Shown here one piece after another: positions 1-5,249 of a DNA stretch of 6,397 nt. Positions within the stretch are counted from its first letter, which is position 1; the number at the start of each line of letters is the position of its first letter. The notes beneath the pieces are model-generated. The model searched no databases and was not told the DNA's origin. It worked only from the letters and a program-made list of their open reading frames with translations. Position numbers and translations under genes: made by a program. Source of the DNA: Clostridiaceae bacterium (GTDB taxonomy: Bacteria; Bacillota; Clostridia; UBA1212; DUPL01). Location of the stretch: NCBI GenBank assembly GCA_012522035.1, contig JAAYLF010000044.1, positions 1-6,397 of the forward strand, read 5' to 3'.

Positions 1-69
<69 letters not shown>

Positions 70-168
70 TATCTCTAAACTAAAAATTTGTTAGCTCTTT
101 ACGTTTCCAGTTTAACTGGCTTGTTTTAAAAATAACTCAATAAGAATTAAACGAGTTACATGATACGC

Positions 169-182
169 TGTTTAGTTTTCAA
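169..182 (-). promoter_or_regulatory. boxA-like rRNA antitermination element
   Basis: The minus strand reads TTGAAAACTAAACA about 22 nt after the predicted start of transcription. It closely resembles the CTTTGAAAACTGAACA-type element in Bacillus and clostridial rrn leaders, where NusB/NusE bind boxA RNA to protect rRNA transcription from Rho. A hairpin lies directly upstream (189-204), giving the usual stem-then-boxA order. The assignment rests on remembered family sequence and position. Confidence 0.6.
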
Positions 183-188
183 TGTGCT

Positions 189-204
189 GCTGTCGTCGGA
201 CAGC
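189..204 (-). promoter_or_regulatory. 5'-terminal hairpin of the rRNA leader
   Basis: GCTGTC-CGAC-GACAGC forms a perfect 6-bp, GC-rich stem with a 4-nt loop on the minus strand. It starts at, or within one base of, the predicted first nucleotide of the rRNA precursor and comes 6 nt before the boxA-like element. By position it resembles the boxB stem of rrn leaders; it is not followed by a T-run, so it is not a terminator. Confidence 0.6.
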
Positions 205-210
205 TCGAAT

Positions 211-239
211 AGTATAGCAAACATAAAAATGCTTGTCAA
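211..239 (-). promoter_or_regulatory. rRNA operon sigma-A promoter (-35/-10)
   Basis: On the minus strand a perfect -35 TTGACA (234-239) is followed after exactly 17 nt by TATACT (211-216), which matches the TATAAT consensus at 5 of 6 positions. Start of transcription is predicted near base 204. It is the best-matched promoter in the window, as expected for an rRNA operon, and it drives the 16S gene directly downstream. Confidence 0.93.
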
Positions 240-242
240 GGG

Positions 243-264
243 TCTATTTTTAAAATAATTTTTA
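243..264 (-). promoter_or_regulatory. UP element of the rRNA promoter
   Basis: Just upstream of the -35 box the minus strand reads AAAAATTATTTTAAAAAT (246-263) inside this interval. Set against the published E. coli UP consensus NNAAAWWTWTTTTNNNAAANNN, 13 of the 14 defined positions match, with the block at about -60 to -39. UP elements bind the C-terminal domain of the RNA polymerase alpha subunit and boost rRNA promoters. It lies only five bases past the glycosylase stop codon, so no terminator fits between the two. Confidence 0.75.
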
Positions 265-269
265 CCAAA

Positions 270-875
270 TCATTTACGCATTGTATCATTGATAACCTTT
301 CTCAAGTTAGAAATGTCAACTTCATAAACCTTTTCAAGACTTCTGTTATATATCAAGCTGGCAGGATGATATATTGGATATACAATAGCATCATTAACAA
401 CTCCTTCAAAAATCCTGCCATGGCATTCTCCAATATTCATATTCTTTCCCAGCAGCGTCTTCAACGGTACATTTCCCATTGGAACAATTATTACAGGTTT
501 GACAATATCAATCTCTTCAAGCAAAAACACTCTGGCAAGTTCGATTTCCTCCGTCTTTGCAGGTCGATTGACAAAAGTGCCAGGTCTTTTGCCTTCCTTG
601 CTCAACCTGTACTTTATTGCGTTTGTTATGTACACATCTTGTCTCTCAATATCAACGGATTCAAGAAATCTTTGCAGTATCCTTCCTGCTTGTCCAACAA
701 AGGGTTTCTTTAGCATAACCTCATCCTTGCCTGGTGCCTCCCCTACCAGCATAACAACACTGTTCATGCTTCCATCCCCAAAAACAAACTCCAATTTGAT
801 GCCATTGTTTATCCCGTCTATCGAAAGCATGTATTCTTCATATTTTTTGTTGAATTCATGTATCAAATCCTTCAT
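270..875 (-). CDS. Divergent uracil-DNA glycosylase family protein lacking the Fe-S cysteines
   Basis: This 201-residue protein belongs to the family 4-type uracil-DNA glycosylase superfamily (COG1573), whose members flip damaged bases such as uracil out of DNA and cut the N-glycosidic bond. Motif 1 is GEAPGKDE (45-52), then FVGQAG (59-64), TNAIK (84-88) and HPASL (170-174). The four cysteines that hold the [4Fe-4S] cluster in family 4 enzymes are missing: the N-terminal CxxC has no counterpart, the usual KC is KY (88-89), and the only cysteine is C151. About eight extra residues follow TNAIK (KEGKRPGTFVNRP, 93-105). ATG at 875 is chosen over the in-frame TTG at 878 because AAGG lies 4 nt upstream. 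It overlaps the upstream glycosylase gene by 20 nt, so the two are probably co-translated. Substrate and activity are not certain. Confidence 0.85.
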   Translation of the reverse strand: MKDLIHEFNKKYEEYMLSIDGINNGIKLEFVFGDGSMNSVVMLVGEAPGKDEVMLKKPFVGQAGRILQRFLESVDIERQDVYITNAIKYRLSKEGKRPGTFVNRPAKTEEIELARVFLLEEIDIVKPVIIVPMGNVPLKTLLGKNMNIGECHGRIFEGVVNDAIVYPIYHPASLIYNRSLEKVYEVDISNLRKVINDTMRK

Positions 876-1413
876 CAAGCCTTATCTTAACCTTTCTTAA
901 ATCTTCCCACATATGTATCTTCTTGCTTTCATCCCTGAGAAGTGCCGCCGGATGATAAGTAGCCATAAACAAAGTACCTTTTTTGGAATACCAGATACCT
1001 CTGACTTTGGATACCTGAAAACTCTTGTCTATCATCGCTTTAGTTGCCACATTGCCCAAACATACAATGATTTTTGGTCTGATTAAAGTAAACTGGGCTC
1101 TCAAATATGGAAGGCACTTTTCACATTCCTCATCAGTTGGAGTCCTGTTGTTTTCAGGTCTGCACTTGACGACATTTGCTATGTAATAATCTTTTTCGGA
1201 AAAACCCAGAGACTCAAGTGCAAGATTTAAAAGTTCTCCCGCCATGCCGACAAAAGGCAAACCCATCTCGTCCTCCTTTTGGCCAGGACCTTCTCCAACA
1301 ATCATAACAGGAGCAGTTTTGCTTCCCCTGCCGATTACTACATTCGTCCTGCCATATGCAAGTCCACAACGTTTGCACTCCAAGCAACTTCTTTCAAGCT
1401 GTTCCCAAGTCAT
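856..1413 (-). CDS. Family 4 uracil-DNA glycosylase (4Fe-4S)
   Basis: The 185-residue protein is a canonical family 4 enzyme, removing uracil from DNA as the first step of base excision repair. Four cysteines match the cluster ligands of the Thermus and Thermotoga enzymes: C13 and C16 (ECKRC), then C84 (KCRP) and C100, with the same 16-residue gap as in Thermus. C10, C97 and C118 are extra. Motif 1 is GEGPGQKEDE (40-49), then FVGMAG (54-59), ANVVKCRP (79-86) and HPAALLR (154-160). Length is typical. The ATG at 1413 has AAAGG six bases upstream; an in-frame stop lies at 1429-1431, so it cannot start much earlier. It is the first gene of a two-gene unit behind the extended -10 promoter at 1471-1499, and its end overlaps the second glycosylase gene. 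Confidence 0.95.
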   Translation of the reverse strand: MTWEQLERSCLECKRCGLAYGRTNVVIGRGSKTAPVMIVGEGPGQKEDEMGLPFVGMAGELLNLALESLGFSEKDYYIANVVKCRPENNRTPTDEECEKCLPYLRAQFTLIRPKIIVCLGNVATKAMIDKSFQVSKVRGIWYSKKGTLFMATYHPAALLRDESKKIHMWEDLRKVKIRLDEGFDT

Positions 1414-1470
1414 AAAAAACCTTTGCCTTTATGGCAAGTTTCTCCTTTCATAAACTTAATGTACCATAAC

Positions 1471-1499
1471 ATTATATCATGAAACAGCACCTGCTCCAA
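1471..1499 (-). promoter_or_regulatory. Extended -10 promoter of the glycosylase pair
   Basis: The minus strand carries a perfect TATAAT (1471-1476) preceded by TGA, so an extended -10 (TGnTATAAT). A weak -35 TTGGAG lies 17 nt upstream (1494-1499), five bases... that is, four bases past the amidase stop codon at 1504. Start of transcription is predicted near base 1464, giving a leader of about 50 nt before the glycosylase ATG. No terminator hairpin is visible between the amidase gene and this promoter, so readthrough is possible. Confidence 0.75.
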
Positions 1500-1503
1500 A
1501 CCT

Positions 1504-1995
1504 CTAATTCACATACTTTCTTGCACCCAGAATATGTATGCACCTGAGCCTTTCAAAGAAATACGTGCTTAATCCCCTCATGAATGCATCCTGGGTATGG
1601 GTCGCAACAAATATATCGTTCGAAGAGACACCTGTTACAAAAAGCGAATGATAAAAACCATTGGCATGGTCTAGTTGAATAACATCACCAATCTGAATTC
1701 TGTCAAGACCGACCTCCACGCCATATGGTCCTGTACCTGCGTTGCTCGTAAGAAAATTGTACAAAAATACAACCCCGCTCCAGGATGGGGTCCTGTCGTT
1801 CAGATTGATATAGTACCAACCAAAAGTGGGTTTGTAGTTCATTACCTTGCATCCTGCATATATGCATTGGGATACAAAGTTTGTACAATCGCCGCCGAGG
1901 TCGTCAAAGTTGTAATATTTGGGATTCCGTTTATATGCCCATTCTCTTGCATATTCAAAAGCTTTGATCCTGTCGTATCCGATATCCACAAGCAT
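1504..1995 (-). CDS. Amidase_6-type domain protein (putative cysteine amidase)
   Basis: This 163-residue protein matches the putative amidase domain family (PF12671, NlpC/P60-like fold) common in spore-forming Firmicutes. The N-terminal YDRIKAFEYAREWA (7-20), RNPKYYNF (23-30) and GGDCTNFVSQC (34-44) are the family signature; C37 is the expected nucleophile and H116 (FYHSLFV) the likely partner histidine. C-terminal HILGARKYV is also usual. Family members are often longer and exported; this one is the bare domain with no signal peptide or membrane segment. An in-frame GTG at 2013 would add six residues, but ATG at 1995 is preferred because AGGAG lies 7 nt upstream of it. The natural substrate is unknown; a role in cell-wall or spore-coat peptide cleavage would be inference. 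Confidence 0.88.
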   Translation of the reverse strand: MLVDIGYDRIKAFEYAREWAYKRNPKYYNFDDLGGDCTNFVSQCIYAGCKVMNYKPTFGWYYINLNDRTPSWSGVVFLYNFLTSNAGTGPYGVEVGLDRIQIGDVIQLDHANGFYHSLFVTGVSSNDIFVATHTQDAFMRGLSTYFFERLRCIHILGARKYVN

Positions 1996-2022
1996 AAGAA
2001 AACTCCTAAACACAGCTTTACA

Positions 2023-2028
2023 ATTATA
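2023..2028 (-). promoter_or_regulatory. Candidate -10 box upstream of the amidase gene
   Basis: A perfect TATAAT sits on the minus strand 27 nt upstream of the amidase ATG, in the gap after the ferredoxin gene. No convincing -35 appears at 16-18 nt spacing (AGCCTG at 17), so the promoter would be weak, activator-dependent or use another sigma factor. No Rho-independent terminator for the ferredoxin gene is recognisable in this 73-nt gap. Confidence 0.45.
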
Positions 2029-2068
2029 CTATGCTCAGGAGTCTTCAGGCTCTAATAGTTAATAAGTT

Positions 2069-2767
2069 TTATTCAATTATTTCTCCATCGGTAGAAACAG
2101 TAACCACCTGCCATGGTATCATCTTGCCGCTGTTTTTCAAAGCTTCTGTCACAGCGTATACAATTCCACCGCAGCAAGGAACTTCCATTCTTACGACCGT
2201 TATATTCTTGATATTGTTGTACTTCAGAATCTGGGTCAGCTTTTCTGAATAATCTACCATGTCAAGCTTCGGACACCCAATAAGTGTGATTTTGCCCTTT
2301 ATGAACTTCTCATGGAAGTTGGCATATGCAAAAGCAGTACAATCCGCAGCAATCAGCAAGCTTGCGCCATTGAAGTATGGAGCATTAACAGGTACCAGCT
2401 TTATCTGGACCGGCCACTGTCTCAGCTGCGACTTCATTTCAACTTCAACTTTAGGTGTCTCCACATGGGTTTGATTAATGGTTCTCGCCATTGAACCCGG
2501 GCAACCACAAGGAAGTTCCTCTTCTTTTGCCTTTTGTGCTGCCAATACCGCTTCTTCATCAAAAGGAAGCGCTTCCCTTACCTCAAAAGAAATGGCTCTG
2601 GTTGGACATACAGGCAAACAGTTGCCAAGACCATCGCAATAGTCATCCCTTATTAGTTTTGCCTTGTTGTCTATAATTTGAATTGCTCCTTCATGGCATG
2701 CATCCACACAAAGTCCGCATCCGTTACATTTATCTTCATCAATCTTTATAATTTGTCTTCTTACCAT
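2069..2767 (-). CDS. Ferredoxin-like Fe-S protein with cysteine-rich C-terminal domain
   Basis: The 232-residue protein begins with a bacterial-type two-cluster ferredoxin domain. Cluster 1 is complete: C14, C17, C20, C24 (CNGCGLCVDAC). Cluster 2 is C44, C50, C54 followed by proline, with Leu47 where the second cysteine of a CxxCxxCxxxCP motif should be. A charged linker (66-86) leads to C87-G-C89-P-G and then a domain of ~110 residues with C143 (AADC), C165 (IGCPKLD) and C198-C199 (VPCCGG). I recall this architecture in ferredoxin-like proteins encoded near hybrid-cluster protein (hcp) genes in anaerobes; that link is from memory. It is probably a cytoplasmic electron carrier or Fe-S sensor. 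ATG at 2767 is chosen over GTG at 2776, because AAAGGG is well spaced for the ATG and runs into the GTG. It has its own promoter and palindromic site. Confidence 0.88.
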   Translation of the reverse strand: MVRRQIIKIDEDKCNGCGLCVDACHEGAIQIIDNKAKLIRDDYCDGLGNCLPVCPTRAISFEVREALPFDEEAVLAAQKAKEEELPCGCPGSMARTINQTHVETPKVEVEMKSQLRQWPVQIKLVPVNAPYFNGASLLIAADCTAFAYANFHEKFIKGKITLIGCPKLDMVDYSEKLTQILKYNNIKNITVVRMEVPCCGGIVYAVTEALKNSGKMIPWQVVTVSTDGEIIE

Positions 2768-2794
2768 AACAATCACCCTTTAATCACAAGTTTT

Positions 2795-2810
2795 AAAGTT
2801 TTCCAACTTT
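2795..2810 (-). promoter_or_regulatory. 5'-end hairpin or second operator in the ferredoxin leader
   Basis: AAAGTT-GGAA-AACTTT is a perfect 6-4-6 inverted repeat on the minus strand, starting one base after the predicted start of transcription (2811). The loop fits the stable GNRA tetraloop class, though the stem is AT-rich. It could fold at the very 5' end of the mRNA, or be bound as DNA by a repressor. It has no T-run after it and is not a terminator. Confidence 0.4.
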
Positions 2811-2817
2811 ATGATGA

Positions 2818-2823
2818 ATTATA
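2818..2823 (-). promoter_or_regulatory. -10 box of the ferredoxin gene promoter
   Basis: A perfect TATAAT lies 51 nt... that is, its downstream edge lies 50 bases upstream of the ferredoxin ATG, predicting a start of transcription near 2811 and a leader of about 44 nt. At 17-nt spacing the -35 hexamer is CAGAAA (2841-2846), a poor match to TTGACA. A weak -35 with a palindrome centred at -41.5 is the usual layout of a class II activator-dependent promoter. Confidence 0.65.
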
Positions 2824-2845
2824 CATGATGGAAAAACAGATTTCT

Positions 2846-2859
2846 GTTGCAAATGCAAC
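2846..2859. promoter_or_regulatory. Palindromic activator site candidate at -41.5
   Basis: GTTGCAAATGCAAC is a perfect 6-2-6 inverted repeat in the gap just after the hydrolase gene stop codon. With the -10 box at 2818-2823 and +1 at 2811, its centre falls exactly at -41.5 of the ferredoxin promoter, the position used by CRP/FNR-family activators. The half-sites TTGC...GCAA resemble that family's TTGA/TGTGA types but are not identical. Which protein binds is unknown; a nitrosative-stress or redox regulator of the HcpR type is a guess from the target gene. Confidence 0.55.
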
Positions 2860-2863
2860 GGAT

Positions 2864-3565
2864 TTACAATTTAATTATCAAATTATCGTGAGCAACCATT
2901 ATTCCGTTTCTTTCCATATCCTTGACAAGTTCTTCGTGAGGCGCATGCAGTGTCCTTGCCATGTGGGATATAATGAAGTTTGAGCAAATCTTTTGGAACG
3001 TTTTGCACATTTCTTTTATCATTGCCAGATTGTTGTGCTCAAAGATCCTGTAATCACCTTCAATATTGCCAATTGTGGCATCAAACACCATCAAATCAAT
3101 CTTCCCAAACTCAAGCAGAGCCTTGTACACATCGCACAAAAGCCATGCACCATCAAGACCATAGAATACTCTTTTGCCATCTTCCTTGTTTTCCACTACA
3201 TAATGTTTAGGAGATATTGCTGTTCCATGATTTGCTGGATAAGCATATATTACATGTTTGTCAGTCTCAAGTTTGTCAAATGCATCAATTTCATGGAATT
3301 CTGCATTAGCGCACTCATCTAGCAGTCTATTCAAGTTGTCTTGATTAAAATGGTCTGCATGCTTGTGCGTGCAGATAACATCCTTTAGATTTGCAAAAAG
3401 GTTTGGCATTTTAAAGGTTTCTGCAAACTCAAATATACATGGACCAGGATCAATGAGTAGGCAATCATCTACAAGCATACTTGAAAAACGTCTGAAATTG
3501 ATACTATCGCTTGGGCTGTTTATATCCCAGTCTGCTGCACCTGTTCCTAAAAAATGAAGTTTCAT
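2864..3565 (-). CDS. PhnP-like metallo-beta-lactamase-fold hydrolase
   Basis: The 233-residue protein has the beta-lactamase-fold opening MKLHFLGTGAADW and the metal-binding HxHxDH motif at 67-72 (THKHADHF). Further probable ligands are H113 (ANHG), D138 (GLDG) or D162 (FDAT), and H201 or H207 (ISHMARTLH). The pattern is closest to PhnP and related cyclic phosphodiesterases and distant from RNase Z, so a small-molecule phosphodiester or ester substrate is plausible; the exact substrate cannot be read from sequence. It should be soluble: there is no signal peptide. The ATG lies 5 nt after the dehydrogenase stop codon with AGAAGG about ten bases upstream, so it is the last gene of the operon. 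The gap downstream (2777-2863) contains the ferredoxin promoter and no clear terminator. Confidence 0.88.
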   Translation of the reverse strand: MKLHFLGTGAADWDINSPSDSINFRRFSSMLVDDCLLIDPGPCIFEFAETFKMPNLFANLKDVICTHKHADHFNQDNLNRLLDECANAEFHEIDAFDKLETDKHVIYAYPANHGTAISPKHYVVENKEDGKRVFYGLDGAWLLCDVYKALLEFGKIDLMVFDATIGNIEGDYRIFEHNNLAMIKEMCKTFQKICSNFIISHMARTLHAPHEELVKDMERNGIMVAHDNLIIKL

Positions 3566-3570
3566 TTTAC

Positions 3571-4263
3571 TTATACCTTCTTTCTTTTTATTCTATTTAT
3601 TTGTGGTCTTAAAGTAATGTCATTAACAACCAGATTCGAATCCATATTAAGTACAAACTCAACACAGTCCGCTACCTGCTCGGATGATATGTATGTATCA
3701 TCATTATCATCACATGTAAAGTCTGACTTATCATAAAAATTTGTCATTGTCATGTCAGGATGTATCACTGTAATCTTTACGCCCTTTTTCCTTACCTCCT
3801 CAAACAAACTTTCAGCAAACTTGCTTAGCCCCGCCTTGGTGGCGGCATATGCACAGCCATAAGTGCTGGTTTTCTTTGCTGTTACAGAAGATATGAATAT
3901 GACAGTCCCTTTGGAATGAATGATTTCCCTCAGAAGTCTGTTGGTTAATAGAATAGGTGCTTCCAGATTAAGCCTGACCATTTTCTGCAAATCTTTTGCA
4001 TTCAGCTGTTCGTGAGGTCCAAAAACTCCAATGCCTGCATTGTTAACAAGCAAATCCAAACGACTTTCTTTTTTCCTGATCTCGTCAACAGCTTCAAGCA
4101 AGCTGTTTGTATCAAGAATATCACAGACAACAGGAATGAAGTTTTCATCCTCAAAGGCAACGGTCCTTGAAATACCATAAACCTTGTATCCCAAAGAAAG
4201 CAATCTTTTCACAATACTTTTTCCTATCCCTTTGGAACTCCCGGTAACAATCGCTATTTTCAT
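3571..4263 (-). CDS. Short-chain dehydrogenase/reductase (SDR)
   Basis: This 230-residue protein is a classical SDR, an NAD(P)-dependent oxidoreductase with a Rossmann fold. It has the cofactor motif TGSSKGIG (7-14), NNAG (74-77), catalytic S126 (ISSV) and YAATK (Y139, K143). R32 after the second strand (GISRT) hints at NADP(H) preference. The substrate-binding C-terminal half (HPDMTMTNF, 168-176) gives no specific substrate; family members act on sugars, alcohols, ketones and pteridines. The basic tail QINRIKRKKV is a little unusual. The ATG overlaps the radical-SAM gene stop codon in an ATGA (4 nt), implying translational coupling. An AAGGAG lies 14 nt upstream, slightly far. Confidence 0.93.
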   Translation of the reverse strand: MKIAIVTGSSKGIGKSIVKRLLSLGYKVYGISRTVAFEDENFIPVVCDILDTNSLLEAVDEIRKKESRLDLLVNNAGIGVFGPHEQLNAKDLQKMVRLNLEAPILLTNRLLREIIHSKGTVIFISSVTAKKTSTYGCAYAATKAGLSKFAESLFEEVRKKGVKITVIHPDMTMTNFYDKSDFTCDDNDDTYISSEQVADCVEFVLNMDSNLVVNDITLRPQINRIKRKKV

Positions 4264-5249
4264 AGAATATATATCTTCTCCTTGTCCACATGCTTCCCAA
4301 TTATATCCAAATGCCTTTTTGAAGCTTCATGTATCATTGCTTCAGAATAGGTAATCACACCATCCTCTTCCACATAATCCTTTGCAAACACAACACTTTT
4401 CGTTGTCCTAAATACTTTTGCAAACTGCTCCTTTGGCATCCTGAAAAACCCATAACCTATATCGTATAATCTTGTTCCGTCAATTCTTTCAAATACATAG
4501 TAAAAGAAATCCTCATAATCCTCATCAGCAAATACCGGGTCAAAACAGACTCTGACCTTGAAGCCCATATCAAGAGCATGATTAACGGCTTTTATTCGGG
4601 CGTCCAGATTAGGTGTAAAGGTTTCATATGAATCAATAATCTTTTGAGGTGTCAGAGTGTATGCAAGAATCAGATTGTCAACTGGTTTAAACTTTGACAG
4701 AACCAAGCTGTTTGCACTCTTTGTCCGTATTTCAAAAGTGACCCATCCCGCCTCTTTTATATAATCATAAATATATTCCATGCATGGGACAATACTGTGG
4801 TGTGCTATAAAATCCGTTTCATAGGATATTGCAACCATGCTGCCACTTTCCATCCTTGCAAACTCTTTTGCAAAGTCCTCCACATTCACAAAACATACAA
4901 TATATGAGGAGTTATACATGCCCTGAAGGAAACAATACTGACAGTCAAAAATACAGTTAACCATCAAGGTGGCATAATAGTAGCTTTTATGACCAAAACT
5001 CTGGCACATGGCAGATCCTTCGTATATAAAGCTGTCCTTCTTGACTGCAAGTATCAACTGTGGGAATTTCTTTTGAAGTATGAAATTCTGCCTTGTCCTG
5101 TTAAAAACATCCTTGTAGTTTTTTATTTTAACAACATCGCAATCAGAATACTTTTCCAGCACCTTGCTGGTTATGGCATATCCAAAAGCCTCTTCTTCCA
5201 CGTATATCCTTCTTATGGTACGGCTACTTGAGCTTTTTGAGCAACTCAT
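4260..5249 (-). CDS. Spore photoproduct lyase family radical-SAM protein
   Basis: The 329-residue protein belongs to the spore photoproduct lyase (SplB) family, which uses S-adenosylmethionine and a [4Fe-4S] cluster to reverse the UV-made thymine dimer of spore DNA. Visible features are IYVEEEAF near the N-terminus (15-22) and the cluster motif C99-x3-C103-x2-C106 in CIFDCQYCFLQG. The segment aligned to the CTSD of known lyases reads YETD (143-146), so the cysteine that donates hydrogen (C141 in B. subtilis) is Tyr here, and the Tyr after the third cluster cysteine is F107. Either the H-donor differs or the substrate does. Start: ATG at 5249 with AAAGGA 12 nt upstream; the longer in-frame start at 5303 would lie deep inside the nucleosidase gene. 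It overlaps that gene by 26 nt and the SDR gene by 4 nt. Confidence 0.9.
   Translation of the reverse strand: MSCSKSSSSRTIRRIYVEEEAFGYAITSKVLEKYSDCDVVKIKNYKDVFNRTRQNFILQKKFPQLILAVKKDSFIYEGSAMCQSFGHKSYYYATLMVNCIFDCQYCFLQGMYNSSYIVCFVNVEDFAKEFARMESGSMVAISYETDFIAHHSIVPCMEYIYDYIKEAGWVTFEIRTKSANSLVLSKFKPVDNLILAYTLTPQKIIDSYETFTPNLDARIKAVNHALDMGFKVRVCFDPVFADEDYEDFFYYVFERIDGTRLYDIGYGFFRMPKEQFAKVFRTTKSVVFAKDYVEEDGVITYSEAMIHEASKRHLDIIGKHVDKEKIYIL

Larger units (their letters stand above)
70..204 (-). other. rRNA operon leader (pre-16S 5' region)
   Basis: This is the transcribed, non-coding stretch between the predicted start of transcription (about base 204) and mature 16S. It is AT-rich and holds a 5'-terminal hairpin (189-204), a boxA-like element (169-182), a perfect 6-1-6 inverted repeat CCAGTTAAACTGG (107-119), and a short repeat GTTTA...TAAAC (65-80) that straddles the 16S 5' end. 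The latter repeats may take part in pre-rRNA folding or RNase processing, but the partner strand downstream of 16S is outside the window. No open reading frame is supported here. Confidence 0.8.

Noticed and set aside
243..266. Inverted repeat GGT...ACC flanking the AT-rich tract as a terminator for the glycosylase pair
   Set aside because: Only three bases pair at the ends; the tract is better explained as an UP element.
270..875. Assignment of the cluster-free glycosylase as UdgX
   Set aside because: UdgX keeps the Fe-S cysteines and needs the RRIH histidine; both are missing here.
499..900. Open frame of 133 codons on the plus strand
   Set aside because: It lies antisense to the two glycosylase genes, shows no recognisable motif, and the minus-strand frames carry clear family motifs.
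1675..2055. Open frame of 126 codons on the plus strand
   Set aside because: It is antisense to the Amidase_6 gene and begins inside it; the composition and lack of motifs fit a shadow frame.
2014..2068. Rho-independent terminator after the ferredoxin gene, suggested by GCCTGAAGACTCCTGAGC
   Set aside because: The segment looks repetitive but does not pair into a stable stem, and no T-run follows.
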